Source: CAYMUL01 sp964393605 (GTDB lineage: Bacteria; Bacteroidota; Ignavibacteria; Ignavibacteriales; Ignavibacteriaceae). From it: a stretch of DNA of 64,000 nucleotides. Of the stretch, positions 16,970 to 26,141 are shown in pieces. Each line of letters opens with the position of its first letter. Positions within the stretch are counted from its first letter, which is position 1. The translations under genes and the position numbers were made by a program. The notes under the pieces are model-generated. The model had not been told where the DNA came from and did no database searches. It saw only the letters and a list, made by a program, of their open reading frames with translations. The stretch lies in contig CAYMUL010000001.1 in the NCBI GenBank assembly GCA_964393605.1, forward strand, positions 124,001-188,000, written 5' to 3'.

Positions 16970-19498
16970 TTATCTGATTAAAATCATTTTCCTCATCTGC
17001 ACAAACGCACCGGCTTGCAAACGATAGAAATACACCCCTGTTGTTAATTGATAATTGTTAATTCTTAATTGATAATTGTAGTAGCCTGCTTCTTTCCATT
17101 CGTTATCTATCAATGTTGCAACTTCATTCCCAAGTGCATCAAAGATTTTTAGCGAAACATTGCCGGGCGCTGAAAGACGGTAGCTAATTACAGTGGATGG
17201 ATTAAACGGATTCGGATAGTTTTGATAAAGAATAAAATCTTCAGCAATATTTTTTTCATCTGTTTGCGAAATAGTTTTGCCGAGCATATCAGTTTGATAA
17301 ACTCCGTTGCCGTGAGTTGAAGCCCTAACTTTTTTATTTTTTGATGAAAATGTTATATCTGTAACAATAACCGCATCATTCATTCTGGTATTAAATCTAA
17401 ACCAGGAATTCCCTTTATCCGTCGAAGCGAAAATTCCGAAATCACACCCTGCATAAACAATGTTTGTGTTTAAAGGATCAACCGCAACAGATTGGAACGG
17501 CACATCGGGAAGATTGCTTTGTAAGTCAATCCATGTTGCGCCACCGTCATCACTTCTGAAAATATGTGAAGTGCCAAAACCGGAAAATGTAACATACACT
17601 TGATTCTGATTTGTCGGATTCAAAAAAATATCTGTTGGATATTTATTCGGCAAATTCCTCGTGATGTTTGTCCACGTAAGTCCGCCGTTTGTGCTTTTGA
17701 AAATTCCTGCTCTAACCGAAGTTGGAACAGTTGAAATGTAAATAACCTCCGGAGAAGCATTCGAAACGGCGATTGCCAAAATTTTATTTCCGTCGGGATT
17801 ACCGCCGACATCCGCCCATGTTGCTCCATAGTCTGTTGACTTCATTAAATTTTTCTTTCCCGCATAAAGAATATTGGGGGAGTTCGGTGCGATAACAAAA
17901 GGCGAAACGAAATTCACAAGCGAACTGCTAAAACTTCCAAGTACGGAAGTGAAACTACTTCCTCTGTTTGTCGAACGATATATCTGCAAGTATTGTGAGG
18001 AAGTGTACTGATAATTGTCGCTGAAAGGATTGATCGCGGTAAAGATTCCATCTCCTCCTGTCGTTTTAGTCCATGAGGAATTGCCTCTGAATTGCCAGCT
18101 TCCGTTGTCTTGCAATCCTCCTTGCGCCAAAAGGGAATCGGAAGTTGAGTTTGAAAATCCAGCGTAGAATTGTGTTGTTACATAACCGCTATTGCAACTA
18201 TAAAACGATTCGCCAAAATTATTGGAGCGATAAACACCGCCATCGGTTCCGATATAAATTTTGTTAGGATTCAACGGATTGAAAATTATTTCGTGGTGAT
18301 CAACATGCAACGAACCCGAAGAACCGCCGACATCTTTCTGCGTTAAGTTACTTCCACCGGAAGTAGATTTGTAAAAATTCACTCCCGAAATAACAACTTG
18401 TGATGAATCATCCGATTTCATTAAAACACCTTCGGCATAAAATCCTTGATAGGAAAGATAATCCAATGATGTGCCTGACATTTCAGTCCAACTATTTCCC
18501 GAATCAGTCGAACGAAAAAGTCCGAGAGTAGAAAAATCATTTCCGATTGATGCCATAACAATTTTAGGATTTTTTTTATAACACGTTATTGTAGTTCGCC
18601 CCGAATTAGTTGAAGGCAAACCGGATGTTAATCTATGCCACGAAACACCCGAATCGGTGCTTCTATAAATACCGGGATTTGCACTTCCCAAATTGCCTAC
18701 ACCGGCAAATATTATATTCGGTTCGTTATAATCGATTGCTAAATCCATAACCATTTTCATCGTAGAAACGTAGCTCCAGGTATCTCCTTTGTTTGTTGAT
18801 TTCAAAATTCCTTCCGTAGTTGCGGCGTACACAATATTTTGATTTATCGGATCGAAAGCGAAATCCCAAACTCCGCGATTTTGTTGATAGCTCCAATCGA
18901 TAGATTTACTCCACGTGGCGCCGCCGTCAGTAGATTTGAACGCGCCCATTCCATAAAATCCGCGCGTACTTCTAAGACTAACTCCCATGTGAGTATTCTG
19001 ATAATTATAAACTTCTCCCGTCCCGATGAGAATTATATTGTTATCAAATGGATCAATTGCGATTGAACTGACGGAGAGAATCGGAAAACCAATATCAACA
19101 TATTGCCACGCATTAGAGCCGAGTCCGCCTGTAACAGATTTCCACAAACCGCCGGATGCAGAGCCCGCCCAAATAATAGATGTATCGGAAGGATTGACGG
19201 CAATCGCCAAAGTTCTTCCGCCGCAATTTCTCGGACCAATATTTTCCCAAGTTTGCTCGCGCATTGCTTGAGGAAAATTATTTTTCATTTTCAAAAATTC
19301 TTTTGTGTATGCGGCGTCAGGAATTTCACTGTCGGGGAAACTTCTTTGTGCTGAAAAAAATTGCAGTGCATCAAATGCGCCTGAGGGGGAATCAGTTCTT
19401 TGTGTGAAATTTCGCGAACTAAAAAATGTATAGATTATTGCGGCTGCCGTCAGCGATAATATGAAAAATTTATATTGAGAAAATTTATTTTGATTCAT
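16970..19498 (-). CDS. T9SS-exported Asp-box (BNR/sortilin-like) propeller protein
   Basis: Secreted beta-propeller protein of 842 residues. A membrane-spanning signal segment (about 12-25) precedes many Asp-box repeats (STDGGATWSKS, STNKGDTWSYV, STDSGVSWHRL, STNGGLTWTNI, STDKGNSWFRF), the pattern of sialidase/sortilin-type propellers. The C-terminal 80 residues are a T9SS sorting domain. Such proteins can be glycosidases or binding scaffolds; I see no clear catalytic sialidase residues, so enzyme activity is unproven. The sorting domain carries the repeat-encoded YNYQLRINNYQL segment (17041-17080). It is the first gene of a likely two-gene unit with the nuclease. Confidence 0.9.
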   Translation of the reverse strand: MNQNKFSQYKFFILSLTAAAIIYTFFSSRNFTQRTDSPSGAFDALQFFSAQRSFPDSEIPDAAYTKEFLKMKNNFPQAMREQTWENIGPRNCGGRTLAIAVNPSDTSIIWAGSASGGLWKSVTGGLGSNAWQYVDIGFPILSVSSIAIDPFDNNIILIGTGEVYNYQNTHMGVSLRSTRGFYGMGAFKSTDGGATWSKSIDWSYQQNRGVWDFAFDPINQNIVYAATTEGILKSTNKGDTWSYVSTMKMVMDLAIDYNEPNIIFAGVGNLGSANPGIYRSTDSGVSWHRLTSGLPSTNSGRTTITCYKKNPKIVMASIGNDFSTLGLFRSTDSGNSWTEMSGTSLDYLSYQGFYAEGVLMKSDDSSQVVISGVNFYKSTSGGSNLTQKDVGGSSGSLHVDHHEIIFNPLNPNKIYIGTDGGVYRSNNFGESFYSCNSGYVTTQFYAGFSNSTSDSLLAQGGLQDNGSWQFRGNSSWTKTTGGDGIFTAINPFSDNYQYTSSQYLQIYRSTNRGSSFTSVLGSFSSSLVNFVSPFVIAPNSPNILYAGKKNLMKSTDYGATWADVGGNPDGNKILAIAVSNASPEVIYISTVPTSVRAGIFKSTNGGLTWTNITRNLPNKYPTDIFLNPTNQNQVYVTFSGFGTSHIFRSDDGGATWIDLQSNLPDVPFQSVAVDPLNTNIVYAGCDFGIFASTDKGNSWFRFNTRMNDAVIVTDITFSSKNKKVRASTHGNGVYQTDMLGKTISQTDEKNIAEDFILYQNYPNPFNPSTVISYRLSAPGNVSLKIFDALGNEVATLIDNEWKEAGYYNYQLRINNYQLTTGVYFYRLQAGAFVQMRKMILIR

Positions 19499-19523
19499 TT
19501 CATTTCTTTGAAGTTATTCATTT

Positions 19524-19531
19524 CAAAATTA
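19524..19531 (-). promoter_or_regulatory. TAnnTTTG -7 box upstream of the Asp-box gene
   Basis: TAATTTTG on the minus strand, about 26 bases before the ATG, matches the Bacteroidota -7 consensus TAnnTTTG exactly. The nearest upstream TTG is 25 bases away, slightly outside the usual 17-23 spacing. Confidence 0.4.
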
Positions 19532-19655
19532 CAAAATATTTTGGTTTTGAGTAGATCAACTAAAGCAGAGGTACAAATTTAATTCGATGCAGAATGAATT
19601 AATGAAATACTAATTTGCGGTTAAGATGCGTGTATGAATTAAAAAGATAGACAAC

Positions 19656-20831
19656 TTACAATTCTTCAATCTTTTGCAATGCGGAAAAGTTATTTATTAC
19701 AATTTTATGTTTTGCTTTGAAACTCTCAAATAATTGTATCTGTTTCTCAGTAAGATCGCTCCCATATTTTACTTCAATAAGAATTTTATCCTCTGTGAGA
19801 AAATCAATTTCGATTCCCTGTTTAAAAACATACGAAGGATTTCGATGTCGAATTTTGAGATAAACATAATTTTCAAATAAACTTCCTTTATCTCGAAAGC
19901 CGGTGAATATGTTTCTTATACCAATATCAGCCACATAAATTTTCTTGGCGGATAAAAGTCTTTCGTTCGTTGTACCAAACCTCGGCAGTAAGTTAATAAG
20001 GTAAGTGCTGTGAAAATATTCAAGGTATCTTTTAATTGTATCGGGAGATGAGTTTAGAATTTTTGCAAGTTTATTAATGCTAAAAATTTTTCCGCATCGC
20101 TCCATCAATAACAAAAAGAGATCTTTTAATAGTGCCGTATCTTTAATTTTATATTGGGATGCAATATCTTTAAGAATAATGTCATCGACAAGTTCTCTCA
20201 AATATTCTATTTCGCCTCTGATAACATATTCAGGAATCCCTCCGGTGAGAAGGAAATCTTCAAAATATTTTTCGGTGAGATGTAAATTTTTTTTTTCGGG
20301 AGTTATTCTTTTGAATTCGCAATATTCATTAAAATCTAACGGTAATATTTCAAATATTCTTGCTCTGCCCGTTATGAGATTTTTTTTACTTTTAATTAAT
20401 GAAGACTGAGAAGAAGACGCAAACACTTTTACATTTTGATTATCATAAAGATTTTTTAACTGAACTTCAAAATCTTTTTTATACGCTATCTCGTCAAGGA
20501 AGAGATAAATTTTTTCTTCAAATTTTATTCGCTGACATTTTCTGTATTCGTCAACTATTTCCAAAATCGATTGCGATGAAAGTAGATAGTCATCCAAACT
20601 GATATAAAATATTTTTTTGGGATTTACATCATGCTCGACAATCAAATCCTTAATTAATATTTTCATAACCGTAGTCTTACCAATTCTTCTGAGACCGGAA
20701 AGGATTACAATATCTTTTGTTCCGATAAGCGATTTAAGCCTTTGAATCAGTCTAACTCGCGGATTAATATTGGACGGGAATTCATAATGTTCCCACCAAG
20801 GATTGTATCTGTAAAAAATTTGTTCAATCAT
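19656..20831 (-). CDS. AAA ATPase with DUF4143 domain
   Basis: A 391-residue P-loop ATPase of the AAA_14/DUF4143 family, whose members occur in many copies in anaerobes and have no settled function. Walker A is GLRRIGKTT (near residue 47) and Walker B is IYLFLDEIA. The C-terminal DUF4143 part has the winged-helix-like stretch KLAKILNSSPDTIKRYLEYFHSTYLI, FENYVYLKI and a nuclease-like EIDFLTEDKILIEVKYG motif. The ATG at 20831 is preferred; a TTG six bases upstream lies within the -7 box. Two identical palindromes stand immediately upstream, so expression is probably repressed by a dedicated regulator or by itself. Confidence 0.88.
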   Translation of the reverse strand: MIEQIFYRYNPWWEHYEFPSNINPRVRLIQRLKSLIGTKDIVILSGLRRIGKTTVMKILIKDLIVEHDVNPKKIFYISLDDYLLSSQSILEIVDEYRKCQRIKFEEKIYLFLDEIAYKKDFEVQLKNLYDNQNVKVFASSSQSSLIKSKKNLITGRARIFEILPLDFNEYCEFKRITPEKKNLHLTEKYFEDFLLTGGIPEYVIRGEIEYLRELVDDIILKDIASQYKIKDTALLKDLFLLLMERCGKIFSINKLAKILNSSPDTIKRYLEYFHSTYLINLLPRFGTTNERLLSAKKIYVADIGIRNIFTGFRDKGSLFENYVYLKIRHRNPSYVFKQGIEIDFLTEDKILIEVKYGSDLTEKQIQLFESFKAKHKIVINNFSALQKIEEL

Positions 20832-20834
20832 GAC

Positions 20835-20890
20835 CAAATATACGATGCCATCGTATAATTTTCACAATAAATATACGATGCCATCGTATA
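20835..20890 (-). promoter_or_regulatory. promoter with two identical palindromic operators
   Basis: Two exact copies of the 19-bp palindrome tatacgatgccatcgtata lie at 20839-20857 and 20872-20890. Each has 9-bp arms around one base, and the centres are 33 bp apart, close to three helical turns. On the minus strand the nearer copy runs into TATATTTG (20842-20835), a -7 box, with a TTG 22 bases upstream. A repressor bound here would cover the promoter. If this is the real promoter, the ATG at 20831 would be nearly leaderless. Confidence 0.6.
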
Positions 20891-20901
20891 AGTTTTTGGA
20901 A

Positions 20902-22839
20902 TTAGGAAATCTCCTTGGGCTCAACCCAATTGCCGTCTTCACGAATTAATTCGATTAATTCATCAACCGCATTATCAGCAGTAATGCTTCTTCTCACAAT
21001 TTCTTTTCCGCGGTAGAGAGTAATCTTATTCGGACCCGAGCCAACGTAACCATAATCTGCATCCGCCATTTCTCCGGGACCGTTGACGATGCAGCCCATG
21101 ATTGCAATTTTCACTCCTTTCAAGTGCGCGGTTCTCTTTCTGATTTTATCTGTCGTCTCAACCAAATCAAAAAGAGTTCTTCCGCAGGAAGGGCAAGCGA
21201 TGTATTCGGTTTTAGAAATTCTTACGCGCGCCGCCTGCAATATTCCAAACATAATTCTATTCACTTCGGATGGAGTAACGGAACAATCTATTGCGCTGCA
21301 CCAAACGCCATCGCCGAAACCATCGATAAATAAAGTACCGAAATCTGTTGCGGAATAAAGTCTGAATTTTTCTAAATCCAAATTTTCAAATGTACGACGA
21401 ATGACAACCGGATTTTTAATTTCATTATTCATCAATTCAAAAAAAGCGCGGCGCTGTTCCGCCATTCCGTGTAAGTTGTCTGTTTCTAAAACTAAAATCA
21501 ATTTCATGTCATCTTTTATCAATTTCAAATTGATTTTATTCAATTCGTGCAAAGATATTCGAACAAACTTCACAAAATCTTTCGGAGTTGAATCTGTTTC
21601 AAATTCTTTAAAAGAAAAAATTGGATAAGATTTAGTTTTATCGGAAAGATTCTTCCATAAACTAAAATCATAAATTACTTTCAATCCGCGTGGCGGCTCA
21701 ACTTCCAACTCGCGATTACCCGCATAAATAAAGTCTGCGGCAGTATCATTCATCGCATATTTATCAGTCGAAGGCATATAAAAATATCCGATTTTATCGA
21801 AGTTAGAATAATCTGCAATCACAACCGGCACATTGCTTCCGCCGATTCCCTGCAAATCAAATGTTTCTCTCCTGTTGTAGTTAAAGGGATTAATTGGAGA
21901 AGTTGCAATCGCTTTAATTGGTGCGTGAGTTTCTCTTCCTTCATATCTTTTTGCAAGAGTGATTGCAACAGGTGCTTCAAATTCAGGTTCTTCCGTTAGT
22001 GAAACACGAATCGTATCGCCGATTCCATCTTCGAGCAACGCACCGATACCAACAGCAGATTTAACTCTTCCGTCTTCTCCATCTCCTGCTTCGGTTACTC
22101 CGAGATGAAGCGGATAATTCATTCCTTCCGATTCCATTTTATTAATGAGCAAACGATAAGCCTGCACCATCACTTGCGGATTGCTCGCCTTCATCGATAG
22201 CACAATATTAAAGTAACTATTGTCTTCACAAATTCTTAAAAACTCCATCGCCGATTCAACCATTCCCAAAGGTGTATCGCCGTAGCGGCTCATTATTCTA
22301 TCCGAAAGCGAACCATGATTTGTGCCGACACGCATTGCCGTTCCATATTCTTTACAAATTAATACGAGCGGAGTAAATCTATCTCTAATCCTTTCGAGTT
22401 CTGCTTTGTACTGATGGTCTGTGTATTCAATTACTTCAAATTTTTTTTTATCGACATAGTTGCCGGGATTGATGCGAACTTTTTCTACAATTCGTGCGGC
22501 AAGCTCTGCAGCGTTTGGTGTGAAGTGAATATCTGCGATGAGAGGAATATTGTAACCCCTCTTCTTTAGTTCATTTTTTATTTCGCGCAAGTTATTAGCT
22601 TCATTCATGCTCGGTGCCGTAATGCGAATATATTCGCAACCTGCGTTATACATTCGAATACTCTGTTCAACCGTTGCCATCGTATTCATCGTATCGGTTG
22701 TAGTCATCGATTGAATACGAATAGGATTTTTTCCGCCGAGAGGAATATCGCCGATAAAAACTTCGCGCGTTTTATATCTACTGTAGTGCGTTAAACTGTT
22801 GCAATATTTTTTTGTTTGATCTATTTGTTCAATTATCAT
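20902..22839 (-). CDS. ispG: 4-hydroxy-3-methylbut-2-enyl diphosphate synthase (long form)
   Basis: IspG/GcpE, the penultimate enzyme of the MEP isoprenoid pathway. It converts MEcPP to HMBPP with a [4Fe-4S] cluster and two electrons from ferredoxin or flavodoxin. The protein has 645 residues, the long form with an inserted middle domain known from Bacteroidota, Chlorobi, Chlamydiae and plants. The N-terminal TIM barrel begins REVFIGDIPLGGKNPIRIQSMTTTDT and the cluster domain near the C-terminus has CPSCGRT and GCIVNGPGE. It probably heads a unit in minus orientation behind the DJ-1-like gene, which ends one base upstream. Confidence 0.97.
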   Translation of the reverse strand: MIIEQIDQTKKYCNSLTHYSRYKTREVFIGDIPLGGKNPIRIQSMTTTDTMNTMATVEQSIRMYNAGCEYIRITAPSMNEANNLREIKNELKKRGYNIPLIADIHFTPNAAELAARIVEKVRINPGNYVDKKKFEVIEYTDHQYKAELERIRDRFTPLVLICKEYGTAMRVGTNHGSLSDRIMSRYGDTPLGMVESAMEFLRICEDNSYFNIVLSMKASNPQVMVQAYRLLINKMESEGMNYPLHLGVTEAGDGEDGRVKSAVGIGALLEDGIGDTIRVSLTEEPEFEAPVAITLAKRYEGRETHAPIKAIATSPINPFNYNRRETFDLQGIGGSNVPVVIADYSNFDKIGYFYMPSTDKYAMNDTAADFIYAGNRELEVEPPRGLKVIYDFSLWKNLSDKTKSYPIFSFKEFETDSTPKDFVKFVRISLHELNKINLKLIKDDMKLILVLETDNLHGMAEQRRAFFELMNNEIKNPVVIRRTFENLDLEKFRLYSATDFGTLFIDGFGDGVWCSAIDCSVTPSEVNRIMFGILQAARVRISKTEYIACPSCGRTLFDLVETTDKIRKRTAHLKGVKIAIMGCIVNGPGEMADADYGYVGSGPNKITLYRGKEIVRRSITADNAVDELIELIREDGNWVEPKEIS

Positions 22840-22840
22840 T

Positions 22841-23371
22841 TTAATTATTCTTCAAAAGTTCGGTAAAAGAGGAAGTAAATTTTGCCGCCGCGCCGGGCAA
22901 GTTTGATGTTAAAATATTTCGGTCGGCAACTACATCTTGAGCTACAAAATTTCCGCCGCATTGTTGAAAGTCGTTAACATAATTCGGGTGACATGTTGCA
23001 GATTTTCCGCGAAGCAATCCCGCTTTACCGATGATTATCGGCGCACAACAAATTGCTCCGATCGTTTTATTTTTTTCGTTGAAAGCTCGGACTAATTTCA
23101 AAACAAGTTTATTGTCGAAATATTTTGTCATACCTTCGCCGCCGATTAAAATCAAACCGGAGAAATTATTTTCGCGCGCATTGAAAAGGGAGATATCGTT
23201 TTTTACTTTCAATCCGTATGCGCCTGTGCAATAGTTTGCCGCATCGGAGGCGATGAAATATTTATAGCCGAATTTTTTCAGCAGTGAAGTGATAACTCTG
23301 TATTCTTCTTCGTTAAATGCGTTGGCGGCTAATATGATTAGCACACTTTTGTTAATCGGATTGGTATTCAA
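22841..23371 (-). CDS. DJ-1/PfpI family protein
   Basis: A 176-residue class-I glutamine amidotransferase-like protein of the DJ-1/PfpI group. The nucleophile elbow is IGAICCAPIIIGKAGLL, the usual AxCxGP-like site with a double Cys, and a glutamate lies in the GLILIGGEGMTKY region. After it, GKSATCHPNYVNDF is typical. Activity could be a protease, deglycase or chaperone; none can be assigned. It begins with TTG (GTG ten codons in is an alternative) and ends one base before ispG, so the two are probably cotranscribed. Confidence 0.85.
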   Translation of the reverse strand: MNTNPINKSVLIILAANAFNEEEYRVITSLLKKFGYKYFIASDAANYCTGAYGLKVKNDISLFNARENNFSGLILIGGEGMTKYFDNKLVLKLVRAFNEKNKTIGAICCAPIIIGKAGLLRGKSATCHPNYVNDFQQCGGNFVAQDVVADRNILTSNLPGAAAKFTSSFTELLKNN

Positions 23372-23499
23372 ATTAGTTTATTTTTTTATCACAATATAAG
23401 GATTTGAAAGAAGCTAAAAATTAAGCGATGATTATAAAGTATCGAGAAAATCAATGACGTAGCATTCAAACTTTCTGAATTTTAGAGACACGACTAATT

Positions 23500-23580
23500 G
23501 CACACTGATGACACAGATACTACTGATTTTCACAGATTTCTATCTACGAAAATCTGTCAAAATCTGGGCTATCAGTGTGC
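23500..23580. repeat. 81-bp imperfect palindrome
   Basis: The 440-base gap 23372-23817 has no gene. Its only clear structure is a long inverted repeat: outer arms gcacactgat/atcagtgtgc and inner arms gattttcacagattt/aaatctgtcaaaatc (one mismatch) around a 10-base loop. Fragments of the same text (gatagcacactgatgacactgattttacagatt) occur at 50048-50080, so it is another dispersed repeat rather than a regulator of dnaG. Confidence 0.6.
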
Positions 23581-23817
23581 TATTACCTATTGAGAGTTAC
23601 GAAAATCGGATAAAAAGAACAGCTTCGTAACTTCAATAAATATTTTTTTTTATGATCATCCTACCGTATAAATCCAAAATCACACTTTTAATTTGCAAGG
23701 TGCTGAAATTGCAGGAAATCTTTCACACAATCATAAAACTTGGAATAAGAAAAAGAAACCGACGCAACATTATATTTTCTCTACCTATCATTTTTAGCGG
23801 ATTATTTATATTTGGTT

Positions 23818-25683
23818 ATGAGAATTCCCGAACAAAAAATAGATGAAATACTTGCGGCGTCGGATATAGTCGATGTTGTCGGAAAATATGTTCATCTCAA
23901 AAAAGCAGGAAAGAACTTTAAAGGTATCTGCCCTTTCCATTCAGAAAAAACGCCGTCGATGGTTGTCAGTCCCGCAAAGCAAATATTTAATTGCTTCGGA
24001 TGTCATGTTGGTGGAAATGCTTTTCGGTTCTTAATGGAGTACAAAAAAATTTCCTTCATTGAAGCCGTGCAAGAACAGGCAAATGAATTGGGCATCGTAA
24101 TTCAATACGAAGAAACAAAATTTTCAGAGCAGAAAGATGAGCTGGAAATTTATTATGATTTTAACGTTGAGATTGCAAAATATTATTCGAATAATTTGAT
24201 GAACACACCAGAAGGAGAAGTTGCGAGAAATTATTTTTCGGAAAGAAAAATCAAACCGGCATCTTTACGCGCGTTCGGGCTCGGCTATTCTCTCCCGCAA
24301 AAAAATTCGCTCTACAATTTTATTGCAGAAAAGAAATTGGATATTGAAATTGCATTACATCTCGGCGTTCTCGGCAAAGGAAATACCGGTGAATATTACG
24401 ATCGTTTTGCAGGCAGAATTATTTTTCCAATTTTTTCGCCTAACGGAAGAGTTGTTGCATTCGCAGGAAGAATTTTAGTTCCGAACGAAAACACCGGCAA
24501 GTATGTTAATTCTCCCGAATCAAAAATATATTTTAAAAGCAAAATACTTTACGCGCTTTCTTTTGCGAAAGACGAAATTAGAAGAAGCGAATCGGTGATT
24601 GTTGTTGAGGGCTACATGGATGCGATTTCACTTCATCAAAAAGGAATAAAGAATGTTGTTGCTGTTTCGGGAACGGCACTAACCGAAGAACAAATTCAAC
24701 TAATCTCGCGATACACAAAAAATGTTAATCTCATATTCGACGCTGATTCTGCGGGCATCCGTGCATCGATGCGAAGTATCGAATTTCTTTTAAAACAAGA
24801 TATGAATGTGAAAATAATTTCGTTGCCGCAAGGAGAAGACCCTGATAGCTTCGTGAACAAATTCGGCGCAGAGGAATTTTTAACCGCAGTGAAAAACGGC
24901 CGCGACTTTTTGGAATTCCAATCCGAAGTTTATAAAAATGAAGGTAGATTTGACGATGCCGCAAAAATGACTGAGGCGATACGCATCATCGTTAATCAAG
25001 CGGCGTTAATTCCCGATGAACTTAAACGCACTTTGCAAATTCAAAACGTTGCAAAAAAATTCAATCTCCGGGAAAAATTAATTGAGAAGGAACTTGATAA
25101 AATTTTGCTGAAAGAAAAGAGGGCGGAAAATAGAAGTTCAGTTGCATCGCAGGCGCAGAACAACGAAGAGCCGCAAGAGCATCCGGGAATTGTTACTTCA
25201 GATGATCCGGCTATTCTAAAAATCGAGCAAGAACTTTTGAAAATTTTGTTCGAAGGAGATCGAGCGGCAAATAATTTTATTTTTGATAATTTTCCTGTTG
25301 ATGTTTTTTCAAACGACAATCATAAAAAGCTTGCCGAGATTGCACTTGAAGGTGCTGAGGAAAATCTTAAAGCGAATGAATTAGTTGATAAAATTGAAGA
25401 TACACAACTTCAATCCTACTTGATGGAAATAATAATTGAGAAATATGAAGTCAGCGACCGTTGGAGCAAGTACCATTTTTCTTCAACAGGAAGCGTTGAT
25501 TTAATGGCTTACGCATCAGATGCGATAAAAAAAATAAGAGTACTCCGTCTCAAATCAGAAATTGAAATCAAAAGTAGATTACTCTCTTCAATCGATGATG
25601 AAGTAACCAAAATGCAAATCCTGAAAGAAATAAAAATCCTTACCGAAGAAAGAAAACAACTTCTTCAAAAAGAAAGTTTTTAA
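23818..25683 (+). CDS. dnaG: DNA primase
   Basis: DnaG, the replicative primase, about 621 residues from the ATG at 23818 (MRIPEQKIDEILAASDIVDVV, a normal DnaG start; a TTG two codons earlier is less likely). The N-terminal CHC2 zinc ribbon uses Cys38, His41, Cys59 and Cys62. The catalytic core follows, with the TOPRIM motif VIVVEGYMDAISL and the later LIFDADSAGIRA. The C-terminal third (EPQEHPGIVTS to the end) is a divergent DnaB-binding domain. The ferredoxin gene follows after 4 bases. Confidence 0.97.
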   Translation: MRIPEQKIDEILAASDIVDVVGKYVHLKKAGKNFKGICPFHSEKTPSMVVSPAKQIFNCFGCHVGGNAFRFLMEYKKISFIEAVQEQANELGIVIQYEETKFSEQKDELEIYYDFNVEIAKYYSNNLMNTPEGEVARNYFSERKIKPASLRAFGLGYSLPQKNSLYNFIAEKKLDIEIALHLGVLGKGNTGEYYDRFAGRIIFPIFSPNGRVVAFAGRILVPNENTGKYVNSPESKIYFKSKILYALSFAKDEIRRSESVIVVEGYMDAISLHQKGIKNVVAVSGTALTEEQIQLISRYTKNVNLIFDADSAGIRASMRSIEFLLKQDMNVKIISLPQGEDPDSFVNKFGAEEFLTAVKNGRDFLEFQSEVYKNEGRFDDAAKMTEAIRIIVNQAALIPDELKRTLQIQNVAKKFNLREKLIEKELDKILLKEKRAENRSSVASQAQNNEEPQEHPGIVTSDDPAILKIEQELLKILFEGDRAANNFIFDNFPVDVFSNDNHKKLAEIALEGAEENLKANELVDKIEDTQLQSYLMEIIIEKYEVSDRWSKYHFSSTGSVDLMAYASDAIKKIRVLRLKSEIEIKSRLLSSIDDEVTKMQILKEIKILTEERKQLLQKESF

Positions 25684-25687
25684 TTTC

Positions 25688-25954
25688 ATGAAAGAACTTC
25701 GACAAGCGAAAACAGGAATATTAATGATTGAGATTCTTCCCGATAAATGCGACTTCTGCGGGTGTTGTGTCGGCGTTTGCCCCGAAGATGCAATAGAATT
25801 AAAAGAAGCTGAAATTTTTATTATCGATGAGAAATGCACAAACTGTTCGAAGTGCGTGTGGAGTTGCCCGATTGAAGTGATCAAGTTTCGAAAAGAAGGA
25901 ATTGCGCTGAAGCGGCAATTGTGGATGAGTGAACCAGTTGGCAATAAGCGATGA
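25688..25954 (+). CDS. 2x[4Fe-4S] ferredoxin
   Basis: An 88-residue ferredoxin with two full cluster motifs: Cys21, 24, 27, 31 (CDFCGCCVGVCPEDA) and Cys50, 53, 56, 60 (CTNCSKCVWSCPIEV). It presumably carries electrons, perhaps to the FAD reductase encoded 180 bases downstream. Translation may also begin at internal Met13. The last eight or so residues (SEPVGNKR) and the stop are encoded by cagttggcaataagcgatga, a low-complexity repeat that precedes the four-helix-bundle fragment, so the original C-terminus may have been replaced. Confidence 0.9.
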   Translation: MKELRQAKTGILMIEILPDKCDFCGCCVGVCPEDAIELKEAEIFIIDEKCTNCSKCVWSCPIEVIKFRKEGIALKRQLWMSEPVGNKR

Positions 25955-25988
25955 GTTTTCAGTTTGCTGTTGGTAAGGAAAATATGTA

Positions 25989-26141
25989 ATGAGTAAAGTT
26001 GAATTAGCTCATTCTTTCAAATCTTTAATGGTTTATAAAAAACCATATGGGCTGGCGAAGATGATTTTTGAATTATCAAAATCTTCTCCCAAAGAGGCAA
26101 GATATTCGCATTCGGATCAAAAGGAAACAACTGAATTATGA
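25989..26141 (+). pseudogene. truncated four-helix-bundle (23S rRNA IVS-type) ORF
   Basis: A 50-codon frame whose sequence (HSFKSLMVYKKPYGLAKMIFELSKSSPKEARYSHSDQ) is the first half of the four-helix-bundle protein family, also called 23S rRNA intervening-sequence protein, normally about 120 residues. The rest is missing; the frame stops at ETTEL, where its TGA overlaps the ATG of the FAD reductase. It is preceded by cagttggcaataagcgatgagttttcagtttgctgttgg, the kind of low-complexity array I associate with this ORF family. A complete relative lies at 38071-38424. Confidence 0.7.

Noticed and set aside
16970..19498. Calling the Asp-box protein a sialidase
   Set aside because: Asp-box repeats alone are not diagnostic; I could not find the catalytic Arg triad or Tyr/Glu pair of sialidases.
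20902..22839. IspG as a fusion or frame error because of its 645-residue length
   Set aside because: The long form with a middle insertion is normal in Bacteroidota, Chlorobi, Chlamydiae and plants, and the cluster cysteines are intact.
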